Below, one piece after another: positions 53,878 to 63,031 of a stretch of 64,000 bases of DNA. The stretch comes from Oscillatoriaceae cyanobacterium Prado104. Its GTDB lineage: Bacteria > Cyanobacteriota > Cyanobacteriia > Cyanobacteriales > Microcoleaceae. A program made the position numbers and the translations under genes. The stretch spans positions 62,001 through 126,000 of the forward strand of contig JALOON010000026.1 in the NCBI GenBank assembly GCA_025454405.1, given 5' to 3'. Position 1 is the first letter of the stretch, and every line of letters begins with the position of its first letter. The notes below the pieces were generated by a model. The model did not search any database, was not told where the DNA came from, and worked only from the letters and a program-made list of their open reading frames with translations.

Positions 53878-54174
53878 TCATTCCTCCTGTTGACCGCGAA
53901 AAAAAACTGTATTGTTGGGTTTTTCACCAATTCGTTCGATCGCCACGACACTGACTTGTTCTTCTACGTTGTAATATACCCGATACACGCCAATACGCAA
54001 TTCCCAATCAGCAATTTTTGTACCGTCATCTCGACAAGGTTTTCGATTCATTGTCACGACGGTTGGCTGGTAGGTCAGGTTATTTTTGATTCCATCTACA
54101 ATGATATTTCGCTCCCGTCTGTTGAACCACATAATATCGTCTTCAGCTTTTGCTGTTAATTCAATAATATACAT
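53878..54174 (-). CDS. RelE/ParE family toxin
   Basis: 98 residues with the RelE/ParE layout: MYIIELTAKAEDDIMWFNRRERNIIVDGIKNNL (two N-terminal helices), PCRDDGTKIADWELRIGVYRVYYNVEEQVSVVAIERIGEK (the beta sheet with the conserved Arg in WELRIGVYRVYY). RelE toxins cleave ribosome-bound mRNA, ParE toxins poison gyrase; which applies here is not decidable by eye. Toxin-first order, with the partner gene overlapping by an ATGA-type junction (53878-53881). Confidence 0.88.
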   Translation of the reverse strand: MYIIELTAKAEDDIMWFNRRERNIIVDGIKNNLTYQPTVVTMNRKPCRDDGTKIADWELRIGVYRVYYNVEEQVSVVAIERIGEKPNNTVFFRGQQEE

Positions 54175-54263
54175 TTTTAAGGGGTTTTGACAAATTCATG
54201 CAATAACTGTATCATAGGATATTAAATTTAACTCTCAACTATGACAATTGTAACAAACTTACT

Positions 54264-55037
54264 ATGAAATATTGGTACGAAACTCTAGCAGTAGCGCAGC
54301 GAATTTTAATCGAACTCGGAAGGCGACGCCGGAGTTTAATTTTTTGGGCAATTTTTCCAGTTTCAATCTTGGTAATTAACGCATTGATTTTAGCAGAACG
54401 CGCCCAACTGACAACAGCCAAAGCTTTTGAAAGTGCCGCGCCGGGAAGTTTAGTAGGCGCGGCTTTATTTTTTAGCTGTCTCGGAGGCAGCGTTGCTACA
54501 GTAGTCTCAGAAAGGGAACAGCAGACACTCAAACGCTTGTTTATTTCCCCGTTAAGCGGTACATCTTACTTTTTAGGAATTTTTGTAGCTCACAGTTGCA
54601 TCGGCATCGGTCAAGTAATTTTAGTATACGCGATCGCATCTTTTTTAGGCGCGCATTTTCAAGGTTCTATTCTGTTAGGATGCGCGATTATTTTACTCAG
54701 TATCATATCTTATGTCGGCGTCGGCTTTATTCTCGGCACCCAGTTTGCGCGGCGCACTGAAGATGTCAACTCGCTAGTGGCGGCTTTTGGCGTTCCTTTG
54801 TTAATTTTAGGAGGCGCATTTTTGCCGGCTTCGTTATTTCCTAAAAACCTGTTGGAAATTGCCAAGTACAATCCGATTTATCATATGAACGAAGCGCTAA
54901 TGGGCGTGTGGGCGGGCGGTAAAGAGTTTGCAGATATAGAGGAACACTTTTGGTTTTTGTGCATTTTTGCTATGGTGATGGTAGGCTGCGGGTGGCTGTC
55001 CTATCGGCGGATGTTGAGCGCCGAGAGAAGACTTTAA
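54264..55037 (+). CDS. ABC-2 type transporter permease
   Basis: 257 residues with six hydrophobic spans (first at about 25-45 after a basic N-terminus RRRRSLIFWAIFPVSILVINALIL, last near 235-250). ABC-2 membrane-protein features: VVSEREQQTLKRLFISPLSGTSYFLGI, the cytosolic coupling region, and the late PLLILGGAFLPASLFPKNLLEIAKYNPIYHMNEAL. The companion ATPase follows 27 bp downstream. Exports drugs, lipids or polysaccharide in related systems; substrate unknown. Confidence 0.9.
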   Translation: MKYWYETLAVAQRILIELGRRRRSLIFWAIFPVSILVINALILAERAQLTTAKAFESAAPGSLVGAALFFSCLGGSVATVVSEREQQTLKRLFISPLSGTSYFLGIFVAHSCIGIGQVILVYAIASFLGAHFQGSILLGCAIILLSIISYVGVGFILGTQFARRTEDVNSLVAAFGVPLLILGGAFLPASLFPKNLLEIAKYNPIYHMNEALMGVWAGGKEFADIEEHFWFLCIFAMVMVGCGWLSYRRMLSAERRL

Positions 55038-55064
55038 CACAGTTAGTTAAGGAGATATAAAACA

Positions 55065-55976
55065 TTGCTGGAAATAGAAAAACTCAATAAATCCTATGGA
55101 AATCGCCCCGTACTTAAAGATTTAACCCTCCACATTCAAGCTGGGGAAATTTACGGTTTGCTCGGTCCAAACGGCGCTGGCAAAACTACAACTATCAATA
55201 TTTTATGCAACTTGCTAAAAGCCGATAGCGGCAAAATTTCGATCGATGGCGAACTAGTTTCCGAAGCTACTAAACTATTAATCGGTGTCGCCCCTCAAGA
55301 AAATTTACTTTACAAAAGCCTGAGTTGCGAAGAAAATCTCAACTTTTTTGCTCGCATTTACGGCTTGGAGCGCAAGCGGCGGCGCTTTCAAGTGCGACAC
55401 TGTTTGAGAGCAGTAAATTTGACCGATCGCGCCGATAGCCCTGTAGAAACTTTAAGCGGCGGAATGCAGCGCCGTTTGAATATTGCGGCGGCTTTGGTAC
55501 ACCAGCCGAAATTAGTGATTTTAGACGAACCGACAACGGGTTTAGATATTGAGGCGCGCTACGAAATTTGGGATTTAATTCAGCGCTTGCAATCCGAAGG
55601 AATTACTATTTTGTTGACAACTCATCTGCTGGATGAAGCCGAGCGTTTGTGTCAAAAAATCGGTATTTTAAAGAATGGCAGTATTGCAGCCGAGGGCAGT
55701 TTGGAGGAATTGCGAAAACTGATTCCGGCTGAAGAGATTATTGTTGTTAAAACAGAAGAAGAAGCAAGGGCGATCGAGCGCGCTAAGGAATGCTGTTTTA
55801 TTCCCCGCCGCTACGGTAGCGATTTAGCTTTTTGGCTGCCGGAACGTTTGGAGTTGAAAGAAATTGTTGATTGTTTTGACGGCATTTCTTTGGATTCGAT
55901 CGCCCGCTATCCCGTGCGTTTGGAACATATTTATGTGGAAGTGACAAAACAGGTCGATCGAAATTTTTATAGGTAA
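55065..55976 (+). CDS. ABC transporter ATP-binding protein (drug-export/CcmA-like)
   Basis: 303 residues from TTG at 55065, preceded by AAGGAG at a spacing of about 10. Walker A GPNGAGKTT (about 34-42), Q loop VAPQENLLYKSLS, signature LSGGMQRR, Walker B LVILDEPTTGLD and switch TTHLLDEAERL. The C-terminal 80 residues (EEIIVVKTEEEARAIERA...LEHIYVEVT) are the regulatory extension of the DrrA/NodI/CcmA family. Forms an exporter with the preceding permease. Confidence 0.93.
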   Translation: MLEIEKLNKSYGNRPVLKDLTLHIQAGEIYGLLGPNGAGKTTTINILCNLLKADSGKISIDGELVSEATKLLIGVAPQENLLYKSLSCEENLNFFARIYGLERKRRRFQVRHCLRAVNLTDRADSPVETLSGGMQRRLNIAAALVHQPKLVILDEPTTGLDIEARYEIWDLIQRLQSEGITILLTTHLLDEAERLCQKIGILKNGSIAAEGSLEELRKLIPAEEIIVVKTEEEARAIERAKECCFIPRRYGSDLAFWLPERLELKEIVDCFDGISLDSIARYPVRLEHIYVEVTKQVDRNFYR

Positions 55977-56040
55977 AATAGTAGGTGCGCGATCGCAACA
56001 AAAAAACGATGAAAAGACCTCAACCAAAAATAATTATGGT

Positions 56041-56425
56041 AAAAATGAATAATCTCATAAACCCGCCCCCACCCAACCAACCATAAAAATGTACCGCAAA
56101 TCGATCGGCAAAATATCAATATGAATTGATAACGATCGCCCAAATATGTAGGGGCGGGTTCACCAACTATTCATGGCAAAAATGAATAATCTCGTAAACC
56201 CGCCCCCACCCAACCAACCATCAAAATGTACCGTGAATTTATTGGCAAAATGTCAATATCAATTGATAACGATCGCCCAAATCTGTAGGGGCGGGTTCAC
56301 CAACCATTCATGTCAAAAATGAATCATCTTGTAAACCCGCCCCTGCCCAACCAACCATCAAAATGTACCGTGAATTTATTGGTCAAATGTCCATGTAAAT
56401 AATCGTGGGGATGGGGCGGGTTTTG
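56041..56425. repeat. 137-bp direct repeat, nearly three copies
   Basis: Copies start at 56041, 56178 and 56315 with AAAAATGAAT, spaced exactly 137 bp; the third is about 100 bp long. Each has AAACCCGCCCC and its inverse GGGGCGGGTT, so adjacent copies can pair, plus a GATCGCCC core and TGTACCG. It fills the 510-bp spacer between the ABC ATPase and GNAT genes; no gene is present. Confidence 0.95.
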
Positions 56426-56486
56426 TGTGTATAGAAGCGATTTCAATCGCCGAGTTATAAAGGTGATAATTAACCCAGCTTTCGTG

Positions 56487-57446
56487 TTACACAGCTTTTG
56501 CCCACTCGATCCAAGTTGCCATCGGGCGGAAACCTACAGATTTGTAAAGCTTTGTCGCCCCCGTCAAACTGTCAGCATCGACGCTGAGTTTAGCTGTATT
56601 CGCCCCTGCTGCTTTTAACTTGTGCAAACCAGCAAGCAGCATCGCTTTTCCCAAACCCATTTTCCGAAAATCGCGTCGCGTTCCTAACAGTTCTATCCAG
56701 CCTTCTTTGGTACTGCTGTTAGCATTTTCCGGATGTTTGATTTGACAGTCGCAAAATGCAGCAAATTTACGATCGCCCGAAACAGCAACTAAATCTAATT
56801 CCGGTTGATAATTCGGATCGCTCATCCAATAACGCACTGTTTCTTCCGTTAAATCGTGGTGGTTCCAGTGGTCGATAAATGATTGGTTGAACATTTCTAC
56901 CCAAGGTTTAATGTCTTGTTCTCCCGATACGTGCGTTAATGCAAAATTAGCCGGAAATTCTGGTTTTGGAATCGGTTCAGAAAGCGATCGCGCCATTGTC
57001 CAAAAGTAGCGATCGACCTTAAAACCTTGTTTTTCTAACAACCGAATTTCATCGGTTTTATCTTCGCGGCTGTAGGCGCGCAATTTCGCAGGCAAATTCC
57101 GCTCTTTTGCTGCTGTTTTCAGGCGGTTTTCTCCCCATTTAAAGATGTCTTTTTCTAACCCTTGACCCCGAGTATTTGGATGCACGTAAAACCAAAGACA
57201 AGCGTCAATTTCAACTGTTGAATCTGGCATATCTAGCAATGCCAAACCGACGAGTTTGTAGTTGCCATCTTCCCACAATTGCACGTCGCGGGCTTTGTCG
57301 AGTTGCGGGGAATCTAGTATTAGTTTGAGTTCGCTGGCTGATACTTCTTCGCCGAGTTTATCGACTGCTTCGCAAGCAGCGATTAAATTCGCGATCGCGC
57401 ACCAGTCTGTTTCGCCCCTGTAGGATCGCATTGCTAAGGTAGTCAT
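56487..57446 (-). CDS. Tandem GNAT N-acetyltransferase (MshD-like)
   Basis: 319 residues made of two GNAT domains. N-terminal domain about 1-155 (CLWFYVHPNTRGQGLEKDIFKWGE, EIRLLEKQGFKVDRYFW) and C-terminal domain about 165-319 (WIELLGTRRDFRKMGLGKAMLLAGLHKLKAAG, the acetyl-CoA loop RRDFRKMGLG, and LSVDADSLTGATKLYKSVGF). The layout equals mycothiol synthase MshD, but cyanobacteria lack mycothiol, so the substrate is different and unknown. The N-terminal copy has a shorter P-loop and may be structural. Alone on the minus strand. Confidence 0.88.
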   Translation of the reverse strand: MTTLAMRSYRGETDWCAIANLIAACEAVDKLGEEVSASELKLILDSPQLDKARDVQLWEDGNYKLVGLALLDMPDSTVEIDACLWFYVHPNTRGQGLEKDIFKWGENRLKTAAKERNLPAKLRAYSREDKTDEIRLLEKQGFKVDRYFWTMARSLSEPIPKPEFPANFALTHVSGEQDIKPWVEMFNQSFIDHWNHHDLTEETVRYWMSDPNYQPELDLVAVSGDRKFAAFCDCQIKHPENANSSTKEGWIELLGTRRDFRKMGLGKAMLLAGLHKLKAAGANTAKLSVDADSLTGATKLYKSVGFRPMATWIEWAKAV

Positions 57447-58356
57447 ACAAAATTTGCAATCCGTTTTTGCGGACTGTTCCTGTTAGTTAATGCCGAAAAT
57501 TAGTACAGTGAATTTACCGCATAAATCTGAGATATTGCACCCTTCTCAATAAGTGAGATCGCCCGTCAAAAACTTAAGTTATTAGCCAAGAACTTTAGTC
57601 AACTTTAGTTGACTAAATTCCGCTGCTGTCGGCGACCGACGACTTTCGCTATGAGACAGGGGTTTAAACCCCTGGCCGACTGTGGGACTGGCGCAAGATT
57701 TCAGATAAATCCGAGTTTTTGCTTTTTAACCGCAGATTGATGCGGATCAACGCGGATTAACGCAGATAAAATTCGGGTGTGGTTTGGTGTTGATAAAACT
57801 CTGAAACCTGTTTGGATCGATCTGGTTTTCAGGTTTTATCTTATGGCGCAATCATAAAAAATGGTTTGCCTTTTTGGGCTTGTTTTGTATTTAAGATTCG
57901 AGTTAAATTAGCGCTTGACGTTCTTTGGTAGCGCTGGTAAAGTTGACGAGCCTGATGCTCGATCGACTGTGTTTTATATCTATTTTCTCAAGCTAAGTAA
58001 AGAAGTTTTCACCCCCACCGGGTATTTGATTTCTACTTCTGCTCTTTTTTAGAATAAATCCTTTTTCAAGGATTGTTACTCCTCCTGTTAGGTCGCCCGA
58101 TCGGGCGATCGAGGAAGTTGAACTTATTTAAAAGTTCCCTAATTCTATTGTAACCGCTAGTGTTTTTTTTGGCAAGCTTGAGATGAAGGGAGTTTGGTTA
58201 AGATTGACGGGAGCAGGCTGGAGACAGCCAAAGCACTGCGCTTTCGAGCGACCACAATTGTAGTTTTGCTAACTTTTTTGCCAGACTTTAAGGTTTAATT
58301 TATTCAGACGTTAAACAAGCGTTAAACTAATTTAACTCATCTATTTTAAGGTAAAT
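57447..58356. other. 910-bp spacer with hairpin repeats, no gene
   Basis: 57597-57676 holds hairpins AGTCAACTTTAGTTGACT, GTCGGCGACCGAC and ACAGGGGTTTAAACCCCTGG joined by GACTTTCGCTATGAG, a copy of half of the element at 22845-23003. 57728-57770 has GCGGATCAACGCGGATTAACGCAGAT direct repeats. 58094-58112 is GTCGCCCGATCGGGCGATC, a palindrome. The last 350 bp should include the promoter and leader of the PPK2 gene; I see no riboswitch. Confidence 0.6.
57597..57676. repeat. Partial copy of the multi-hairpin element
   Basis: Shares the linker TTTCGCTATGAG and the hairpin CAGGGGTTTAAACCCCTG with the element at 22845-23003, in the same orientation as that element's right half. Confidence 0.75.
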
Positions 58357-59844
58357 ATGCTCGACAACCTGGATTTAGATATCTCCCTGGATAAAGACAC
58401 CTACGATGCCAAAATTGAAATTTTAATGCAGCAGTTGCGATCGCTCCAAATGGCTTGCCGGGAAAAAAATTTGCCCGTTATCGTTGTCCTTGAAGGCTGG
58501 GCTGCTGCGGGCAAAGGGGCTTTAGTCAAGCAAATGGTCGGGTACATGGACCCGCGAGGGTTTGCCGTCCACCCGATTTGGCCGCCCTCGCCAGAAGAAA
58601 TGAGCTACCCTTTCCTGTGGCGGTTTTGGCAGAAAATTCCGGCGCGGGGGCGGATTGGGTTTTTCTACCATTCTTGGTACACTCACGTTTTAGAAGACCG
58701 ATTGTTCGATCGAGTGTCGGAGGCTCAGTTACCGACTGTCGTCAGGCAAATCAATGCCTTCGAGCGACAAATGGTAGATGACGGCTGCGCCATCGCTAAA
58801 TTTTGGATTCACCTGAGCAAAAAAGAGCTGAAGCACCGACTCAAAAAACTAGAAAACGACGAGTTGCAAGCTTGGCGAGTCCGCCCCGAAGACTGGAAAC
58901 AAGCTAAAAAATATGAAGAATACACAACATTTGCTGAAGAAATGGTCGTGCAAACAGGTACGGGCGCGGCACCTTGGACGCTGGTAGAAGGCAACTGCCA
59001 GCGCTGGGCGAGAGTTAAGGTTTTAACGCAAATGGCTGCTGCGATTACTGAAGCCTTAGACAGGCTGTCGCTGCAATCGGCACCGCTGCAAGTGTCGCCT
59101 CAAGAACACCTGGCACCTACCGAACCCGATTGGCTCGCCCAAGTAGACTTAACTCAATCCCTATCTCCCGACGAATACAAACAGCAATTGCGAGAACAAC
59201 AAACCCGTTTGAGCCAACTGCAACAAAGCATTTACGAACATCGCATCCCCGTGTTGGTCATGTTTGAAGGCTGGGACGCTGCTGGCAAGGGAGGAGCTAT
59301 CAAACGCTTGACAGATATCCTCGACCCCCGCAGCTATACGGTTAACGCCTTTGGAGCGCCTACAGATGAAGAAAAAGCCCGCCACTACCTGTGGCGGTTC
59401 TGGCGGAGGCTGCCGCCTGCTGGCAAAATTAGCATTTGCGATCGCAGTTGGTATGGTAGAGTGCTAGTCGAGCGCGTGGAAAGATTTGCTACCGAACCTG
59501 AATGGCGTCGGGCTTACCAAGAAATCAACGAATTTGAGGAACAACTCACCAGTTTCGGTTGCGTCATAGTTAAGTTTTGGCTGCACATCAGCCCCGACGA
59601 ACAACTAAAACGGTTCACCGAAAGACAAAACAACCCTTTCAAACAATACAAACTCACTGAAGAAGATTGGCGGAATCGGGAAAAGTGGAATCTTTATGAA
59701 GTGGCTGTAAATCAAATGATTCAGCGCACGAGCACTCCAACTGCTCCCTGGACGCTAATCCCGGCGGATAACAAGTATTATGCTCGTGTTAAAGTAATTC
59801 AAACGGTAACTCAGGCAATTCGGAATCAACTGAAACGCCGATAA
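58357..59844 (+). CDS. pap: Two-domain polyphosphate kinase 2 (polyphosphate:AMP phosphotransferase type)
   Basis: 495 residues with two PPK2 domains. Each has its own Walker A and lid: EGWAAAGKG (about 46-54) with PRGFAVHPIWPPSPEE, and EGWDAAGKGG (about 304-313) with PRSYTVNAFGAPTDEE. Walker B-like regions are RIGFFYHSWYTHVLEDR in the first and KISICDRSWYGRVLVER in the second. The tandem architecture is that of class II PPK2 enzymes (Pap), in which the C-terminal domain normally carries the activity and phosphorylates AMP to ADP with polyphosphate. In the N-terminal domain the DRSWYGR motif is altered to YHSWYTH, consistent with a structural role. Cytoplasmic. Confidence 0.92.
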   Translation: MLDNLDLDISLDKDTYDAKIEILMQQLRSLQMACREKNLPVIVVLEGWAAAGKGALVKQMVGYMDPRGFAVHPIWPPSPEEMSYPFLWRFWQKIPARGRIGFFYHSWYTHVLEDRLFDRVSEAQLPTVVRQINAFERQMVDDGCAIAKFWIHLSKKELKHRLKKLENDELQAWRVRPEDWKQAKKYEEYTTFAEEMVVQTGTGAAPWTLVEGNCQRWARVKVLTQMAAAITEALDRLSLQSAPLQVSPQEHLAPTEPDWLAQVDLTQSLSPDEYKQQLREQQTRLSQLQQSIYEHRIPVLVMFEGWDAAGKGGAIKRLTDILDPRSYTVNAFGAPTDEEKARHYLWRFWRRLPPAGKISICDRSWYGRVLVERVERFATEPEWRRAYQEINEFEEQLTSFGCVIVKFWLHISPDEQLKRFTERQNNPFKQYKLTEEDWRNREKWNLYEVAVNQMIQRTSTPTAPWTLIPADNKYYARVKVIQTVTQAIRNQLKRR

Positions 59845-59865
59845 ATTGGCAGCAGCGAACGGTAA

Positions 59866-59956
59866 ACAGTTGACAGTTGTAGGGGCGAAGCGTAGCGGAG
59901 GGAGTGCCCCCGTGCCTGCCCTCAACAGTTGACAGTTGACAGCATATCGGTTGACA
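59866..59956. repeat. CAGTTGACAG repeats around a GGGGCGAAGCG element
   Basis: GGTAAACAGTTGACAGTTGTAGGGGCG at 59861-59886 and CAACAGTTGACAGTTGACAG at 59922-59942; a further GTTGACAGC at 59950. It lies in the PPK2/DUF218 spacer (59845-60106), followed by a degraded GCAGGGATTTAAACTCTG hairpin (59972-59990). No gene. Confidence 0.75.
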
Positions 59957-60106
59957 GCAAGATTTTAAGGCAGGGATTTAAACTCTGTTCTAAAAACAAT
60001 CCGCCTTCTGAGGGTGGAGGCTTGAGACCATTCATCACCAGTTACCGAATCGACTGCTACTAATTATTAATTGCCGATTAACTATGAAGACAGACAATAT
60101 TGCAAG

Positions 60107-61111
60107 ATGTTTGTACTGCTAGCTCGAATTCTATTTCTCTTCCTCCTGTTCTCGCTCATCAAATCTTGGTGGGACGAGTCGGGAGGCAAGGACAATCCGC
60201 TATTAGACCGACTGCGCGTTTTGCTGCTAATCAGCCTTTTGCTGCTGGCCTTTTTTGCGCCGGATACAGAGGTTGGAGCAGCGATTTTCGGTTTAATAGC
60301 TTTCTTCTTTACACCCCTCGGTTTTTCGATTACGCTGCTGGTGATTGCCACGGCGCTGATTACGAATGGAGGCATTCGCAATCCCGCGCCACGAATGATT
60401 TTGGCAGCGCTGTTAGTTTTGATCCTTTCGAGTATGCCCGTTGTGGCTTTTTGGTTTGCCGACCAGGCAGAACGAGAAGCCGCCGCGGCAGTTCAGAGAA
60501 ATTGCTGCGACGAAACCGCTTCGGCAATCGTCCTGCTGGGCAAGGGAACTACTCAGCCTCACATCCCCGACGGCGGAGTGATTCAACTGACGGACACGGG
60601 CAATCGCTTGCCTTACGCTGCTGTTCTCTACAGAAAACAGCTCGCACCTACGGTCATCGTCACCGCCGGCCCGAGAGCGGAGTTGCAGAGTGATGTTGGC
60701 GAAGCAAAGGATATCAAAACTTTGCTGGCAAGCAACATGGGCGTTCCCCGCGACAGTATTATTCTCGACGAGAACGGCAGGAATATCCGCACCAGCGCCG
60801 TGGAGGTGAGAAAGATATTGGACAGTCAAGGGATGCCGCGCAAAGTCCTCCTCGTTACTTCTGCGATTCAGATGCGTCGCGCCAGCCTAGCTTTTGCGAA
60901 TATGGGAATCGATGTGATTCCTAGGGCTACCGACTACTACACTTTTCAGCCCACCGCCGGCGGAGGAAGAGGAGGAAGAAACAGGCTGCGCGTAGATGCG
61001 ATAGGTTTTCTTCCGAGTGCAGAAGCTTTGCTGACTACGACGCGAGTATTCGAGGAATATTTCGGGTCTTTTTACTACTATTTGCGCGGCTGGCAGGGTC
61101 CGAGCGCCTAG
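60107..61111 (+). CDS. DUF218/ElyC-SanA-YdcF family membrane protein
   Basis: 334 residues from the ATG at 60107 (MFVLLARILFLFLLF); an in-frame TTG at 60071 is possible. Three or four N-terminal transmembrane spans (about 1-20, 45-85, 100-122), then a soluble DUF218 domain from about 135: AIVLLGKG, LTDTGNRLPYAAVLYRKQ, VTAGPR, GVPRDSIILDENGRNIRTSAVE, VLLVTSAIQMRRASLAF. ElyC/SanA proteins affect envelope integrity in proteobacteria; no reaction is proved. Its TAG stop shares bases with the stop codon of the gene on the other strand (CTAG at 61108-61111). Confidence 0.88.
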   Translation: MFVLLARILFLFLLFSLIKSWWDESGGKDNPLLDRLRVLLLISLLLLAFFAPDTEVGAAIFGLIAFFFTPLGFSITLLVIATALITNGGIRNPAPRMILAALLVLILSSMPVVAFWFADQAEREAAAAVQRNCCDETASAIVLLGKGTTQPHIPDGGVIQLTDTGNRLPYAAVLYRKQLAPTVIVTAGPRAELQSDVGEAKDIKTLLASNMGVPRDSIILDENGRNIRTSAVEVRKILDSQGMPRKVLLVTSAIQMRRASLAFANMGIDVIPRATDYYTFQPTAGGGRGGRNRLRVDAIGFLPSAEALLTTTRVFEEYFGSFYYYLRGWQGPSA

Positions 61112-61452
61112 CGCGACAAATTGTAGGTGTTTTGCTTAGGCAACATTGCTTGCTCCCCAGATTGGTTGAGAATCTGACTGGAAGGAGACCCTTGTGGGGA
61201 GCGGTATTTTCTCATTCCTGCCGGGTCGCCAGCGGCCATGTTTGCTACTAATAAAAACAGCACCCAAAAGGTAATTGTGTCCCAGCCGGCTTTTGCTGGT
61301 TTCTTTTCCTCTTTGGCTTTCACGGACTCGACGTTGACTTTGATATCTAGCTTGCCTTCGATTTCTTTGCCCTTGAGCACTCCTTCGCTGCACGAACCCT
61401 TAAAAATCATTGGCGCTGGTTTGGCTGCTTCTGTTTTTGCTTCATCTGCCAT
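61108..61452 (-). CDS. Small membrane protein, unknown function
   Basis: 114 residues from the ATG at 61452, where GAGG lies about 9 bases upstream; a longer frame from 61551 lacks such a site. Charged Lys/Glu-rich N-terminus (ADEAKTEAAKPAP, VKAKEEKKPAKAG), a single transmembrane helix TITFWVLFLLVANMAAG (about 66-82), and a 30-residue tail. Not recognised. Tail-to-tail with the DUF218 gene, overlapping by 4 bp, so transcription of one must run into the other unless there is a terminator not visible here. Confidence 0.65.
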   Translation of the reverse strand: MADEAKTEAAKPAPMIFKGSCSEGVLKGKEIEGKLDIKVNVESVKAKEEKKPAKAGWDTITFWVLFLLVANMAAGDPAGMRKYRSPQGSPSSQILNQSGEQAMLPKQNTYNLSR

Positions 61453-61901
61453 CGTTTTATCCTCAATTTGGTAGATCCCGTTGGATAGTAAGTTCTCAGA
61501 GGTTCGGGGGGTTTCCGGAAAGGATTCCGAACTCGGTGAGAAAAATCGCAAAACGATGCACTCCTGTTACTCTCGGAGCTGGAAAACAACAACCTGCTGG
61601 TCGTTCGCGCTAGGATAGGCTTGCACCCCCGCCAACAAGTTTGTTTTGAAGCTACTATTTATATATCAGGATTAAGGATGGTTTTTTATGCAAAGTTTGT
61701 GTAAAACTCTGGATTTTTTATATAAAATAACTGTTAAGTAGATCGATAAAAAAAATAAAATTCCTGAAAACTTGCTTGATTATAGGATTTACTCAGGCAC
61801 GTTACTTATAGGCGCTACACATTCAGGATTTGCGTGCGGGACAGGCAAACCGATTTTTCACTAGCATTATCGATCGCCACAGTTCGATCGTACAACTTTG
61901 A
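61453..61901. other. Spacer of about 450 bp, no gene
   Basis: Upstream region of the small membrane protein, ending at the right end of the TnpB element. A/T-rich 61640-61760. CGGGGGGTTTCCGGAAAGGATTCCGAAC near 61507 may form weak hairpins. Nothing else is seen. Confidence 0.5.
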
Positions 61902-62900
61902 CGTACTCCCCGCCCTAGAAGGGACGGGGATTCTAAATATCACTATTTAGGTTTTCTCTTTCGCGGAGTTCCCTTACTTTTCTCTGTTTCCAGAGCCAAG
62001 CAGAGGAGAATCTCTCCAGAGACTTGACATTCGGTGCGCCCCACCGTAGTTGAAAATTGTTTAAGAGCAGACTTAAGAATATTTATTGCCGCATTCTCAT
62101 CTCTATCTGCAATATAGTCGCAGTGCGGACATTTATGAGTTCTGGTACTTAAAGTCTTAACTACTTTTTGTCCGCAATTAGAGCAATTTTGACTGGTATA
62201 GCTAGGATTGACAGCAATAACTGGAACACCATATAAAAATGGTTTAAACCTACGTCCAGCCCTACTTGTCTGCCTGTTAATTCTCGATGCTCCTCCCGTT
62301 GATGGTCGATGAGAAATTGAGCATAATAGCCGTCATGTCTTCTAACTACTCGAACTCTCTTGATTTGTTTAATTTGCAAGAAGTGCAAATCTCGACTTCC
62401 CCAAAGCTTAAAAGTACCTGCCTTAAAGCCGTCGGTGAAATTTAAATAACGTCTGTCGTCTGTTAGTTTCCATCCTGACGTTTTATATTCAACTGAGTCT
62501 CTAATTTGGGATTTTTTGAACTTAGGAAATCCCTTTTTGCCTGTGATTTGAGCTTGGCAGTTGCGGTAGAATCGTTCGATAGCGGCCCAAGCTCTTTCGG
62601 CATGAGCTTGTCTTGCCATTGAATTTAGCTGGTTTGCCCAAGGAAATTCAGGGTTGTCTGACAAGACTTTGCAGTAGGCATAAGCATCATTACGACTTTT
62701 AACTTGACCATCCATCCAAGCGCGAAGGATAGAATTGCGCACAAAACGACCCGTGCGAATAGCTGCATCGAGCCTTTCGTATTGGTTTTGTGTTCCTTCT
62801 AGCTTGCTTTCGTAGACGAGCATTTTATCGTTTTGGTTTACGATTAGATTATAGCACAAATCTCAAAAGCCGTCCTATAAGGACGGGGCTTTCAACCCAA
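61902..62900 (-). mobile_element. Decayed IS200/IS605-type element with TnpB only
   Basis: Ends are marked by imperfect hairpins: GTACTCCCCGCCCTAGAAGGGACGGGGAT at 61902-61932 (right end relative to tnpB, read as ATCCCCGTCCC...GGGCGGGGAGTAC) and AAAGCCGTCCTATAAGGACGGGGCTTT at 62866-62892 (left end). The right-end hairpin is the place where TnpB elements encode their omega/reRNA. No tnpA transposase is present. Exact ends are estimates. Confidence 0.75.
61943..62823 (-). pseudogene. tnpB: TnpB (IS605 OrfB) with internal deletion and frameshift
   Basis: N-terminal part from the ATG at 62823 (MLVYESKLEGTQNQYERLDAAIRTGRFVRN) through helix-turn-helix-like KKGFPKFKKSQ and the RuvC-I segment VGLDVGLNHF (catalytic Asp kept). 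After about 206 residues, near 62240, the frame switches: the following bases in another frame read YGVPVIAVNPSYTSQNCSNCGQKV, KCPHCDYIADRDENAAINIL (zinc finger and RuvC-III Asp) down to a TAG at 61943-61945. About 100 residues with the RuvC-II glutamate are missing. So the guide-RNA-directed nuclease is dead, though the element ends are kept. Confidence 0.85.
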
Positions 62901-63031
62901 ATTTTCGGTAAGAAATCGAGTACGTACAAAATCAAGAAAAACCCGAGCCAGGACGTTTTATTTATTTGCTGGTGACAGCTAACCCCAACCACATCAAAGA
63001 TGCTGGTTGGGGACTGCGCTAAACACTTGGT

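Noticed and set aside
53878-53881. ATG at 53881 as the antitoxin start
   Set aside because: It is only one base from AGGAGG; the ATG at 53875 has the ideal 7-base spacing.
56041-56425. Possible CRISPR array or ncRNA cluster
   Set aside because: Repeats are contiguous 137-bp units without unique spacers; no cas genes in the window.
62980-63014. Terminator hairpin CCCCAACCA...TGGTTGGGG after the DCC gene
   Set aside because: The stem is good but no T run follows on the minus strand, so it is not listed as a terminator.
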